DNA of 64,000 nt from Aplectana chamaeleonis (taxonomy: Eukaryota; Nematoda; Chromadorea; Rhabditida; Cosmocercidae): contig JAPDOI010000131.1 of the NCBI GenBank assembly GCA_029168955.1, forward strand, positions 1 to 64,000, given 5' to 3'. Below, one piece after another: positions 49,236-59,476 of this stretch (position 1 is the stretch's first letter; every line of letters starts with the position of its first letter). Under the pieces are notes generated by a model. It was not told the DNA's origin and did not search any database. It saw nothing but the letters and a program-made list of their open reading frames with translations. Made by a program: the position numbers and the translations under genes.

Positions 49236-50522
49236 ATAGACAGAAAATGTAAGGTATATCTTTTCTCACATGCCCTGTGACCATTCAAAAAAAGCCCGAA
49301 TCCGGAGTGAGAGAAATTTATAATCTGCAACTCAAGGTTGCAATGACACACTACACCGGCTGGAAACGGACTGCAGAGGAATGTCCTATCTGTAGTCCAT
49401 CATTGAAGGTCTACATTTGTACAACAGAGGACGCACGCTTTCTATAGGTCTGACTGATTCTCCCCGTGGCTTTCCAAGACTCGCCTTTCTGTGCTGTGCC
49501 CAGTCTGTGAATAAATCGCGGCGTGATTACTTCGTTTGTAAAGGGGTCCGCAGAGTTGAAGTCGCGGAGTTGCTCGCAGCGACAAACAGTACTGGACGAT
49601 GTAATATCGATTACATTCGGCGACGATGGCGACCGACGCGGCGTAAAGGGCGAAGAGGGGCACCGCAGAATGCATTGACGCCGCGACGGCCCTTCATCAC
49701 TGCTAGCGAGCGGCAAACGGCGCCGCGACGATACTGTTTTGAAACGTAATGTCGCCGCGTCAAGGCTAACGCTCGGCGACCACTCGCCGGTCTCTGCAAC
49801 TCTGCAGACCTCGTAAGACTTCCACAGACTGGATTCGTACTTCACCCGACAAGGGAGCTAGCCGAAACCTGAAACTTCCCGATTCGAAATATATAAGTCT
49901 GGTATGCATTGTAGTGGCCTACCAGCTGTATAGATACATTATATGAGGGTCTATCTAAAGTCGTCCATGACTGCAGCGAAGTATGTCATAGGCCAATACT
50001 GAATAAGTGGCGTGGTAGAATCGTAACTATGGAATTTCACTTTGCCGCGCCTCTAGGCGACGAAGCTGGAAACGAATAATTAAGGCGAAATCATAGTCCG
50101 TCGCGGTGCGATGCGGCAATCAAGTGATGGATCATGAGGGTGGCAAAAAAAGCAGCGCAGCCGTTTCTTGCTTTGCTATACTGTGACGCGAGCGAACTTC
50201 ACAGATCCTGCAAGGTCCTTTAGGTTGCGCAGTGCCGCAATCCAAGCCTGCATGGGATCTCAAACCCAACGAGTGTTTATGGTACAGTCGCCGTAAAAGT
50301 TCTAGCACTTGCACTAAATTGCAATTCAATTTAATGGCATGAGTTTGAGTTTCGCAAATGAGGATCCCCACGAGACCAGAACGTATGTACGTCTGTGTCA
50401 GCAGCCACGTAATGCTGTAAATGACTGTTCGATCCGCGTCAGCGACAGGAATTTCGCAGATCTGTACATGAAAAGAAAAAGTATTCTCCATGTTCTTCCT
50501 TCTTGAAACCTCGGCATCTTAT
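49236..50522. other. Mostly unassigned; possible palindromic element at 49,544-49,813
   Basis: GGGGTCCGCAGAGTTG at 49,544 is matched in inverted orientation by CAACTCTGCAGACCTC ending at 49,813, and GTAA lies outside both ends. It could be an old palindromic element. A GC-rich minus-strand frame of 144 codons (49,411-49,845) covers it and has no known domain. A 119-codon minus-strand frame (50,132-50,491) with several cysteines is also unrecognised. No gene is claimed. Confidence 0.4.
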
Positions 50523-50574
50523 TATGATTATGATACTGCTATGCCAACGAGGTTGATAGGTGGAAATTTTTTCG

Positions 50575-50612
50575 TGGCCTGACGTTTCGACCTTCACATC
50601 TACATCAGAGGC
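50575..50612 (-). ncRNA. Hammerhead-ribozyme-like motif in the left outer arm
   Basis: On the minus strand: GGCCT - CTGATGTA - GAT, GTGAAG loop, GTC - GAAACGTC - AGGCC. The layout is the same as at 50,850-50,890. Stem I is five base pairs and stem II three. Confidence 0.5.
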
Positions 50613-50625
50613 CTCGAAAGTCCAT

Positions 50626-50710
50626 TTAAGCGGAATAGGTGCGCTGCCGCTGTTAGTGCAGCTCCTGCTTACTCGATTACTAACAGCGGCAGCGGACCTA
50701 TTCCGCTTAA
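50626..50710. mobile_element. 85-bp TTAA palindrome
   Basis: TTAA then GCGGAATAGGTGCGCTGCC, about 16 bp of loop after CTGTTAGT, and the complementary arm ending CAGCGGACCTATTCCGC then TTAA (50,707-50,710). The right TTAA is shared with the next palindrome. Confidence 0.8.
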
Positions 50711-50837
50711 GGCTTAGTGCATACTTTCCGCGACGCGCGACAGCGACATTGCATATCAGCGAGATCGAATTGCGGTCGATTTCTACGAAAAACACTATGT
50801 CGCGTCGCCCGTCGCGCGAAGTATGCACTAGGCTTAA
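50707..50837. mobile_element. TTAA palindrome (TAGTGCATACT family), first copy
   Basis: TTAA then GGCTTAGTGCATACTTTCC; the right end reads GAAGTATGCACTAGGC then TTAA (50,834-50,837). The interior is GC-rich with CGCGACG-type words pairing across the loop. A second copy is at 53,921-54,065. Confidence 0.8.
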
Positions 50838-50849
50838 AGGTGGACTTGC

Positions 50850-50890
50850 GAGGCCTCTGATGTAGACGTGAAGGTTGAAACGTCAGGCCA
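50850..50890 (+). ncRNA. Hammerhead-ribozyme-like motif in the right outer arm
   Basis: GGCCT - CTGATGTA - GAC/GUU short stem with GTGAAG loop - GAAACGTC - AGGCC. GGCCT and AGGCC pair as stem I, exactly around the CTGATG and GTC boxes. The A expected directly after CTGATG is preceded by an extra T, so the core is imperfect. An inverted copy occurs in the left arm (50,575-50,612, minus strand), where stem II pairs better (GAT / GTC). Confidence 0.5.
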
Positions 50891-50942
50891 CTGAAAAATT
50901 TCCACCTATCAACCTCGTTGGCATAGCAGTATCACAATCATA

Positions 50943-51721
50943 AATAGAAAAAGTGATCGTACGCACGTTCTGAAGTACATACTCTTATTTCAACAAAAGA
51001 GCGGCTTATATGTAGTGTTAATAAAAGGGCTGCCTATAGTGGCCATGCAAAAAAAATTACGAAATTCCTCGGAGACAGAAACCGATTTTTTAGGTTCAAA
51101 GGCAGGGCACACGCTCGCACGAGTGGTTGAGATAGGGACCTCAATTGGGTCGTATGGCTTTCGAAAGAACGCTCACGTCGTTGTAAGCGTCAAAGACGAC
51201 TCAAAATGACCGTATTTCAGCCTGAGTCGGCAAAACATCGAGTCTTCGCCCATTTTTCCACAGTTCCCGCCCCTCAATGCAAACTCGCCAGAGTTGATTG
51301 CTGGAATACTGCCACTTTGAGTAGTTTTTGTTACTCCAACCGCGTAGGCGCTCCGTACAAGCTATCTTGTACCGCTATCTGGACCATTTTGTCGCTAGTA
51401 GGACCGAGCATGCATGGTTTCCGTGTTCGGTTAGGTCTGACGCATGGACCAGGCGGCTGGCCGTGCGGTGTTGACGACATCACAGACCAACGGGGTTTCG
51501 ATCGCGCGCGGCGATCTACGGTCGCAGCCCCGTCCATCCATCAGATTAAGAATATTACGTGAATTCTATGCTGTGGTGTAACTCGCCTTTTACCATTCTA
51601 ACGCAAAACAACCCATTATTTCTTTATTTTCCTGCCGTTTCCAACGGAGTTATTTTTTCGTTAGTTCCCAATACTATCAGCTCTAAGCCTCCAATTGATG
51701 GCATGATGAGATATCAATTCT
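50943..51721. other. Unassigned, with a solitary MITE end at 51,095
   Basis: AAAGGCAGGGCACACGCTCG at about 51,095 resembles the left end of the AGGCAGCATACACGCTCG fold-back family, but no matching right end follows. A plus-strand frame of 118 codons (51,206-51,562) has no recognised domain. Confidence 0.45.
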
Positions 51722-51860
51722 GGGGCCGTATGCACATCTCTCCCCGCGCGTCCCCGTCCCCGCGAAGGCCATCCATGATTGGTCAGTTTCGTCTGATGAC
51801 CAAACACAGAGTGGCTTCGCGGGAACGGGGACGTGCGGGGAGAGATGTGCATACGGCCCC
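51722..51860. mobile_element. 139-bp GC-rich palindromic MITE
   Basis: GGGGCCGTATGCACATCTCT at the left and its complement ending GTGCATACGGCCCC at the right. The arms stay paired for about 50 bp through CCCCGC and GTCCCCG to TTCGCGGG, with a loop of about 40 bp. No clear target duplication is seen. Confidence 0.8.
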
Positions 51861-52650
51861 TGAGCTTGAATGCCACTCTTCAAAATAGAGGAGCCTTGAA
51901 AAACAGAAGCAAATGCTCTGTCTTCCAGTGATTCAATTCGGCGCTTTCAGATGACGCAGATTTGTTTGTCGGTTTGGTGTAGTTTATGGAAGGCAACAAC
52001 ACGCGAAGAAATAGTTGTGAGGAGATCTAGAAACTGTGCGCGAAGGTGTAGCATCATTAAGACGCATACTGCGGGAAAATTCACCGGACCGATGAAAGAT
52101 TCTGTGTCGATTAAAGTCTGGAACAATTGAGCAAGAACTGTGAGTCTGTTGCATGCACGCCCCATTCCTCTTGAGAATTCATCCCCTATTCCGTTCTGCG
52201 AATGAGGAAGATTTGAGCGAAAGCCTTCAGAAATCTTATCATGATTTATTTTTCAGCTCATGAATTGATGATTATTGAGATTTCAATTTAATCCCTCTTC
52301 ATACGACTTCCCCAGTTTCTCAGATTCCAGGAATTAAAATTAGGACAGGCTCGTTGTACAAGCCCAGCTACGAAATTAGGCAGAAAAAACAAAAAAGGCC
52401 TAGGGAGGTGACATGTTTGTAACAACCCTAAACCACTAAACAGTGCGTTTGAAGGCATCGTTCGCGCTGAGAACCAATGTTCATTTTTCAGGCTCAATTT
52501 CATGAATGAGCTCGGTGGACCACGTCGGTGAAGTTTTTGGCGTCAAAAACATATGGTTCTAAAGTTGAAGATAGTTCAAAATGACGATCCACCACTACTC
52601 AGAGGATCCCGGGGTCGTAATGGAGCACAATAGGCTTTCGTCTCGACGAG
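51861..52650. other. Unassigned sequence
   Basis: About 0.8 kb without a recognisable gene or repeat structure. All open frames are below 75 codons. Confidence 0.5.
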
Positions 52651-52654
52651 GATA

Positions 52655-52878
52655 GCTAGGGCAGCACGAGGGGAAGAGCTGCTGCTCGAGCAGCACGTGC
52701 TGCCTTTGTGCTGCTCTTAGCAGCACGTGCTGCCCTCGTCCTCCTTTCGCCGCCTCAGCTGCTGCTCTCCGTTTTGACCAGCGCAGTGTGGTATTTTTGC
52801 TCAAAGTGGTCCATTTGGGCAGCTACAAGGACATTCATAATCAGTTTGGAGAGTTAATTCTTTTGAGCATGTACATTT
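52655..52878. repeat. Dispersed repeat with GCAGCACGTGCTGCC hairpin, copy 1
   Basis: It aligns with 60,717-60,917 through GGGCAGCAC, GCAGCACGTGCTGCC, CTCAGC-GCTGCTCTC, the TGTGGTA region and GGCAGCTACAAG to CATAATCAG. This copy has an extra ~30-bp internal duplication of the GCAGCACGTGCTGCC segment. The flanking sequence differs, so it is a dispersed element. Nature unknown. Confidence 0.7.
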
Positions 52879-52999
52879 AGACTTCTGGATATCTGTATAC
52901 AAGGTGCACACCCACGCCGCTTCGCGGCGTACTTGTGGGCGTGCTTCAAAATCTATGGATTATTTGAATTACAGAGCAGTGCCTCGCTGCGCTAAACAG

Positions 53000-53345
53000 C
53001 CCTGAAGTCACAGTGCAACATCAGGAGTAAAATTTGATATTATAGCCCGCCCACCGTGAATAGCAACCCTGAGAAGCGCGAGATCTCAATTTGCTGTAAT
53101 AAGTGAGAAACTTCAAGGAAAAAGTCGGCTCCGCCCCAAAAGCCTAACGGCATCGCCCCGGGAAGGGAACTACTCTGAGAGAACTGCCCGCAATCGTACC
53201 GCAATCGTACCGCAATCGTACCTCTGCGGCGCCGGCCGGCACCGCAGAGGCACTATTGCGGTACGATTGCGGGCAGCCACGACCTTGCCGCAATAGCCCC
53301 GCAATCGTACCGCAATAGCGCCTTCGTCTCAACTTTGGCGCTCCT
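53000..53345 (-). repeat. Dispersed repeat R4, copy 1 (inverted relative to 57 kb)
   Basis: It matches the reverse complement of 56,950-57,365: ATATTATAG, CACCGTG-ATAGCAACCCTG, AAGTGAGAAACT, AAAAAGTCG, then CTACTCTGAGAGAACTG. After that comes a run of near-repeats of CAATCGTACCGC. A short perfect palindrome (CCTCTGCGGCGCCGGCCGG and partner) lies at about 53,220-53,252. Confidence 0.7.
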
Positions 53346-53920
53346 GCTAAGCCTATAATTTTGTTTCCAAGCCATTTCTGCAATCACCAAGTCATTATTG
53401 ACCGCGTCTTCTTGATTCATACACAATCTCTACTGAATAAAATATCTTCCCGTGGCCCATAGATTTAATTCACTTTCAGTAGCATTATCCACACACTGGA
53501 CGCCAAAGAATCGGCTGCCTAAACCACGAATACGTGCTATGTATGTAGTTACGTTGGCACTATAGTTCACGAGAAAGCACAGCTACATGGTATTACATGC
53601 AGCTATTTGTCCCTACAAATCTCTTCTCCGCTGAACTTGTTGCTATTTTGAAAGTCTATTTACTTTTGGTATGGAACGATTACACTCAATTTTTTTGTCA
53701 CAGCAGAATTAATAAAATTTTTATAACTTCCACAGGGTAATTCAGGTCTATCTGAATGAGACTGCTCGCCCACGCGGCTGGTGGGCGTGTTGACCGGCCG
53801 CCGCGAAGGTTTTTTTGGATTCGTGAATAGATTACCACGAATATCAGACAAATTGGGAACAATATTCCAGTTAACTGTATCTCAGTCGTCGGTCAGCTCG
53901 CCTGAAAAATGCCTTTGTGA
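53346..53920. other. Unassigned sequence
   Basis: About 0.57 kb; nothing recognisable. A 9-bp-arm GC-rich hairpin (GCCCACGCGGCTGGTGGGC) at about 53,769 is too short to classify. Confidence 0.45.
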
Positions 53921-54065
53921 GGCCTAGTGCATACTCATCGCCACGAGCGACGCGACTTAATGCTTGTCATCTATATCGACCGAAAGTCGATATTGCTTGT
54001 CATCTATATCGACCGAAAGTATGCACAGTCGCGATCGCGCAACACGGGAAGTATGCACTAGGTTT
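53921..54065. mobile_element. TAGTGCATACT-family palindrome, second copy
   Basis: GGCCTAGTGCATACT at the left and AGTATGCACTAGG at the right. The interior contains a 33-bp-period tandem duplication (TGCTTGTCATCTATATCGAC at 53,961 and 53,994). TTAA is no longer intact outside the ends, so this copy is older than the one at 50,707-50,837. Confidence 0.75.
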
Positions 54066-54353
54066 GATGTGTGCTCGTTGCGCAGGCTGACCGCGTGGGT
54101 GGAGAGTCTCATTCGGACAGGCTTAGGTAATCAGTGGGTGTCTTCTGAAAGTGAGGACATCTCTGGTAAGAGACCAGAGAGTGAATAGATTTGGTATCAT
54201 CCAAGTCGAGTGAATATTCAATTTAATGAAGGGAACTTAGGGGGGCAGCAACCAAAGAAGAGTAAACCTTTCACTTGCAACACCTAATTAATATATCGGA
54301 TTTTCTATTTTGAAGGTACGTGCACTTTTAATCCTCAGGCCTCTATTTTAGAT

Positions 54354-54792
54354 GCACAATACCGCCGCTATCCAAGGGAAAAAATGGGCGAAATTTGCAA
54401 AGTGGGCAACTAAACCGTCTTTCGACCACAACTCACCTCGAAGTGCTCCGTTTTCAATATCGAAGACGCTGAAATGTACAGCATGTCGTGATCTAGCCGA
54501 TAGTGTGATAATATTTTGCGAAATTTGAGAGCAACATTATTTTTCAAGGCGGAATACATTTCCATTTTGACCATGCTAGAGATCGCGTGCGGTTGTTTTT
54601 AATCGAATGGGCTCATTATCTTGTGATAACCTTATCAAATTCATAACTAACTTCATATTAAAAAAGCGTTTTCATTGAACATTTTGGTCCTTTCGAAATT
54701 AAAAACGGAGCACTTTGAGGAGTGTTGGGGTCGAAAGACGCCTTAGTTGCCCACTTTGCCCATTTTTCCCTTAGATAGCGGCGGTATCGTAC
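54354..54792. mobile_element. Inverted-repeat element with ATACCGCCGCTATC ends
   Basis: Left arm from CAATACCGCCGCTATCCAAG; right arm ends CTTAGATAGCGGCGGTATC. The arms pair over about 115 bp (AAAGTGGGCAACTAA, GTCTTTCGACC, AAGTGCTCCGTTTT) and enclose about 210 bp. No open frame of note. Target duplication unclear. Confidence 0.8.
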
Positions 54793-54905
54793 TTCGATTA
54801 GAGGTGTACTTCAAATAGAGGGTGTACTTCTAAGTCTCAGAGACCCGTATTTTTGTGTACCTCTATGACAGGTGTACTTCTAATAGGAGGTGTATTTCTA
54901 GCATT
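54793..54905. repeat. Degenerate GTGTACTTC repeats
   Basis: AGGTGTACTTCAAATAG, GGGTGTACTTCTAAG, GTGTACCTCTATGAC, AGGTGTACTTCTAATAG and AGGTGTATTTCTAG follow one another at irregular spacing directly after the inverted-repeat element. Origin unknown. Confidence 0.6.
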
Positions 54906-54950
54906 TCGACAAACAGACCCCAGATTCGTTTTCAGCACCCTAGAATACCC

Positions 54951-55106
54951 TTAAGCCCCTTTCATAGTTTGCCGGCCGACGTCGGACGACTCGTTATCAA
55001 ATTTGATAAGTTAAGATAGATAAGATGTGTAGGGTAGGTAGATAGATATTACAGATTCGATAACGAGTCGTCCGACGTCGGTCGGGCAAGTGTGAAAGAG
55101 GCTTAA
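54951..55106. mobile_element. 156-bp TTAA palindrome (GCCCCTTTCA ends)
   Basis: TTAA then GCCCCTTTCATAGTTTGCC; right end GGGCAAGTGTGAAAGAGGC then TTAA. The arms pair through CGACGTCGG and ACGACTCGTTATC, leaving a loop rich in TAGATAG. TTAA on both sides suggests the same target preference as the other palindromic families. Confidence 0.82.
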
Positions 55107-55261
55107 CATACAAGTTTTGAGCAAATCCGATTTCTTTTTCAAAACATCCCAAATAACTCCTGATGATACCCTCACCTTATCGTGAAATTTTAGCAAAGCT
55201 CATAGCTCAGCGTATCTGCGCGTGGGGAAATCCACCCTCACTGCCAGGTCCACGATGTCAT

Positions 55262-55755
55262 TTAAAGGCAGTGTTCACGATGAAAATCGTTTTTCTGTTT
55301 TCCAGCCTATCTTGAAAACGGCCCCATGCTGATTCCAATGATGTCTCTGAAATCGTACACGACCTTCTGGGAATCAAGTTATGGTCCCTCAAAGATTGAG
55401 CCATGGAAACATGGTGGACGAGTTGTCCGAGGCTTGTAACTTAAGTCTTTTGCAGCCGCTCTATGCGAGCTGACCTGATTAAAGAGAGAAGCTGAGAATG
55501 AAGGGAAGAACGGGGCTAATGATTGAAAATCATCGCTCATCTCACGATCTCGAGCATTCAGTTGTTGACGTCGGTGGGCGTGTGATGCGCTTTTGGGGTT
55601 TTCAATGCGCTCGAAGTTGCAACTTCGGGCTCTTTTGGGGCTCTTCCTAGCTCGTTTTCATGCGTTCTTTCAGCGTTAACGTTACAGAGTGTCCCTCCAC
55701 TATCCAATCCTAGTGGAATTTCGAAAACTTTTTTCATCGTGAACACTGCCTTTAA
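55262..55755. mobile_element. TTAA MITE (GTTCACGAT family), close relative of 37,661
   Basis: TTAA then AGGCAGTGTTCACGATGA; right end CATCGTGAACACTGCCT then TTAA (55,752-55,755). The interior is the same as in 37,661-38,145 (CCCCATGCTGATTCCAATGA, CTCGAGCATTCA, CTTCGGGCTCTTT). Confidence 0.85.
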
Positions 55756-56018
55756 ACGGGGAATCGCTGAAATTTTACTGAAGTCTTAGATATGCTTGTA
55801 ATTCGAAGTTTTCTGAATTTTTGCAACTTTTTCTAGCGTCTGTCTTATACGACGTTCTCAATGAATGAATGAACTTTTTGGAACCAGCAGCTTGGGGCGT
55901 GGTACTGCAAAGTTTTACTATAGACAAGAGATACTGACATACGTTTCGTTTCCGCAGATCCGACTTACGCTTTGTAAACTTTGCTTGTGAGATGGTCATT
56001 CGTTTTTCAAAATTCGAT

Positions 56019-56549
56019 TTAAAGGCAGTGCTCATGATGAGAAACTTGCCCGTTTTTCGCAGGAAAGTAAACTTTGGGTCCTTCTGAGAATAGTGGGGAT
56101 GGAAGTAACTCGAAAAACGGTCAGGCTTGTGTGAAAATCTCGTGAACCAGTCGACCCATTGGATCACCCCGCCCAAGCCATAAGGCAGTTGTCCATAGTT
56201 TCTAGTGCCATACTCTTTATTCCTGGAAATTGTAAGATCTAAACATGAGCATTCAACTTTCTTAATTTTTCAAGAGTTTCTGGTATACGAAACAGAAAGC
56301 AAAGTCACTTACCTAAAAATTTCAAAGCTCAAATTAATTTGCGACGCTTGGTTTGACGTTTTGTCTGCAGTGCGCAGAACACACCAACAGGCGTAAATAA
56401 ATAATAAATGGTTTTTTTTAAGAAATTTTTTATTCGGCTTTCAAAAGTTCTATAGAGACGTTTCCCAATAATCCTCTACATCGAGAACTTGCCCAATGAG
56501 AAACATAGAAAACTAGAATACGGCTTTCTATCGTGGACACAGCCTCTAA
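56019..56549. mobile_element. TTAA MITE, diverged copy
   Basis: TTAA (56,019-56,022) then AGGCAGTGCTCATGATGA; right end CTATCGTGGACACAGCCT then CTAA, a decayed TTAA. The interior is unlike the other copies; only the ends define the family. Confidence 0.6.
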
Positions 56550-56949
56550 AAAGTTTTGAAAAAATCCGCTTATCCCTGGAAGCACACGCGAGAGAACTAT
56601 GGGACCTCGGCTTGGTACAGAATGTGCATATTATTGAATTCAAGTTCATGAATTCAGGTAAGTGTGGTCGAATGTGCTCAATAAATTCAAAAACTAAAAA
56701 ATTCAAAAAGCTTCTTAAGTTCAAGAAATGATTCTGAACTTTCACGCAAAAAAAATGATTCAAAACTCCGTCAACATCAACGCTTATAGGACTGAAGAGG
56801 ATGAAAGTGTCAGTGTTTCCCTAAGAGAGGTAATGAATTTTGAGAAAAGCAAGAGACACGCTTTCGTTCCAACAGAACTGAAAGACGAAGACGAGTGGAT
56901 GAGAAACGTGGCAAGCCGGGTTGAGTGGATCGATAAATGGCATGGCTGG
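56550..56949. other. Unassigned sequence
   Basis: About 0.4 kb, with overlapping open frames of about 80-95 codons on both strands and no recognisable motif. Confidence 0.45.
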
Positions 56950-57365
56950 CTTCAGCGGCACTGTGATTTTGCCGCAGTAGCTCCGCAATAGTACCGCAAT
57001 CATTGCGGCGCTATTGCGGTATTTGACACAAGTGCGAGCCCACTGCATCGTCATTGCGGTACGACTGCGGAACTATGGGGACTGCGGCACGATTGCGGTA
57101 CTACAGCGGCCAGTTCTCTCAGAGTAAGAGCTCTGCTATTGTGCATTTTGCTTTTGAGCATCGCCACACAAACTAATTTTTCCTTTGCAAAAATATGTGT
57201 TACCTTTTCGGAGTCGAAACACTTGATTATGCTTTTAGGGCGTTGTGAGCGGGGTCGACTTTTTCCGAGTAGTTTCTCACTTATTTGATCGAATGGAGTT
57301 CTCGAGCTTAACAGGGTTGCTATACACGGTGGACGGACTATAATATCGAATTTTACCCCTGATGT
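56950..57365 (+). repeat. Dispersed repeat R4, copy 2
   Basis: Counterpart of 53,000-53,345 in the opposite orientation. It begins with a CG-rich run of CCGCAATAGTACCGC-type words, then AGTTCTCTCAGAGTAAG, then the shared GTGAGAAAC-, GGGTTGCTATACACGGTGG- and ATATCGAATTTTACC-containing body. An additional inverted partial match seems to occur at about 57,750-57,800. Confidence 0.7.
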
Positions 57366-58328
57366 ACAGTCCCGCACAATTTTTCGCAGAAAAAACATTT
57401 TGCGGCGTTTTTTTTTGCGCTCACAAAGCGCTGCATCGCTATAACTTGCTTCAAAGTGGTCCGATTTCAATGTTGAAGTAATTTCTAAATTGCTTTCATT
57501 GAGTCCTATGTGATAGTATAAGAAAACAATAGATTGAACGCAAGAAGTGCATCGAAAAATGCATATTTGCACCAAAAAATCCCTCACAATGAATTGGTCA
57601 GATGATCATGATAGCAGAAATTTTTCATTTTCTGATCTGTGGTCGACATGAATTTTTGAAGGAAATACACATTTTCCTACAGGATACCGGAGTCGCAATG
57701 ACTCTACATTTGCCTCACTGAGAGGGAAATGAAAACTACCTCAAAATTTCATTTCGTCAATTTTGAAGCGAGATATGGCGATAAGGCGCTTTCTCTGAGA
57801 AATATTGCCGTGACTCTTCCGCTGCTGCCCAACGACTCCTTCGCGATCCCGGACCATCCCGCGACTCCCAAGCGACCCTGGACTCTTCCGCGGCTTTGCC
57901 GCGACTTCCCCGTGGATCACGCTTTCGCTACTCTACTGGGACTCCCCCAAACTCTTCCGTGACCCTACCGCGATTCGGTCAATAAATAATCGTCCGCGGT
58001 TCTTCCTCTCTCCCCCGCAACTCCTCCGGCAGGCGTCAAACCGGAGGAGTTGCGTCGAAGTCGCGGCAATATATCTTAGAGTTGCATGAGCAAAAAACAT
58101 CACAAAAAGCTTTTTTTTTGCGATAAAAAAAATTGCGCACTCCTGTATGTCTATGTTTTCAAGGAAATCAGTTACACTGTTCTCAATCAAGCTTACACAG
58201 GGTACTTATGCATTGCAATGCATAACCCTTCACAGTCTGACACAGATTTTAAAGAAGAGAATCTGCGGAGAAAGTTATGTCACACTTCTCCATGGTTTGG
58301 TGAATTTTTCGGGGTACATTGATGTCCT
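57366..58328. other. Unassigned, with CG-rich word repeats and a hairpin
   Basis: 57,800-57,980 is rich in CGACTCTTCCGCG-like words of irregular spacing, comparable in style to the CG-rich part of R4. A perfect 14-bp stem (CGCAACTCCTCCGG / CCGGAGGAGTTGCG) lies at 58,016-58,054. No gene is supported. Confidence 0.5.
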
Positions 58329-58475
58329 GAGGCCAGATTCATCAATTATACCCCGAGTATAATTATACCCCGGGGTAAATATACTCCGAGGTATATTACC
58401 TTATACCCCAATTGTGTGATTCACAACGCGACAGGCAGCCGTGGTACAATATACTACGGGTATACGGGCTACGGG
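58329..58475. repeat. TATACCCC-word repeat, copy 1
   Basis: GAGGCCAGATTCATCAA then several TATACCCCG / CGGGGTATA words in both orientations. It shares the GGCCAGATTCATCAA end, inverted, with 60,135-60,307. Possibly a palindromic MITE family with TATACCCC subterminal motifs. Confidence 0.65.
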
Positions 58476-59002
58476 TACTGCAACGCCCATTATTATCTTT
58501 CACCGAACATTTTTTTGATGACGATACAAAACAGAAAACCTGCAACCGTACAATATTTTGTAAAAACAGAGAAATCCTGTAGCTATATCTAGTGCGTCCC
58601 AAATGGGAAGAGAAAATTTGACCATTCCGAACGAACTATACATGTCTACAAGTACCTAATTTTGGCGTATAATTCGGAAATTATCTTCAAGGCGCTGCTA
58701 GGCTGCTCTAAGTGGAGTTTTCCTAATTACGTTTGCGTTTTGCTGATATCAATTCCGAGAGCGTTTCAGAAGAAAAAATGATTTGAACTAAAATTGGAAG
58801 TTTTCTCTGTTCAGTCACAGTTATAGGTTCGATGAAAAACTAGTTTATACATAAGAATTAGTTTTTCCTACTTTTATATGAGTAAAGCATTCACTAAATT
58901 TCAATTTGATTTGAATGCTCATAAGATTTCAAAATATAGGTTTGGGAATGGAAATAAAGAGGGGAATCCGCGAGCGAGATATCGAAGAGCGAAATCGTCC
59001 CA
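58476..59002. other. Unassigned AT-rich sequence
   Basis: About 0.5 kb; no open frame of interest and no repeat seen. Confidence 0.5.
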
Positions 59003-59459
59003 TTAAAGGCAGCGTTCACGATGATCATCCTCGTTGACTTTCCACAGCGAAAGGATAGGCGAGAAGGATCCTAGGCTCCCAGCGTCGAAAGAACGGTAGA
59101 AAACGAGCCAGGAGTGGCAAAATGACGGCTGTAAACAAGCGTTTTGGTGTTCCAAAACCGCCCAGTGTCCTATTTCCGCCCCCTCAATGTGAACAAATGA
59201 ACACTCAGATTACAGGAACGATCAAGTCAAGGAAGTGCTAATAGGTGAGCTGATCTCTTGATTGCACTGATAGGCATCACCCTTCATAGCGGTCAATTCC
59301 TCCACGCCCAAAAATCAATGTAAACAAGGGAGGGCCTATTTTGGCTCAAAAACTCGTCTTTCGCGTCCTTTTCAAGCATGCCTTGCTTTGTAGGCCACCA
59401 GACCTTCCGTAAACCGTGGAGATGTCGGAAGTGAACTTTTTCGTGAACACTGCCTTTAA
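59003..59459. mobile_element. TTAA MITE (GTTCACGAT family)
   Basis: TTAA (59,003-59,006) then AGGCAGCGTTCACGATGA; right end TTCGTGAACACTGCCT then TTAA (59,456-59,459). The right-hand interior, reversed, matches 48,877-49,235. No coding capacity. Confidence 0.85.
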
Positions 59460-59476
59460 GAAAAGTGTATACTATA

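Larger units (their letters stand above)
50523..50942. mobile_element. Nested palindromes with PLE-like outer arms
   Basis: The outer arms (50,523-50,629 and 50,834-50,942) are a near-perfect inverted pair of about 107 bp. The left starts TATGATTATGATACTGCTAT. The right ends in the complement. If the two central palindromes are removed, the arms meet at a single TTAA (GTCCAT-TTAA-AGGTGGAC), so the inner elements were inserted at the centre of an older palindrome. The arms contain GACGTTTCGACC and CTACATCAGAGGCC, a layout seen in Penelope-like terminal repeats. Confidence 0.75.

Noticed and set aside
49411..49845. 144-codon minus-strand frame as a host gene
   Set aside because: GC-rich, covers a probable palindromic element, no domain and no supporting start or splice context.
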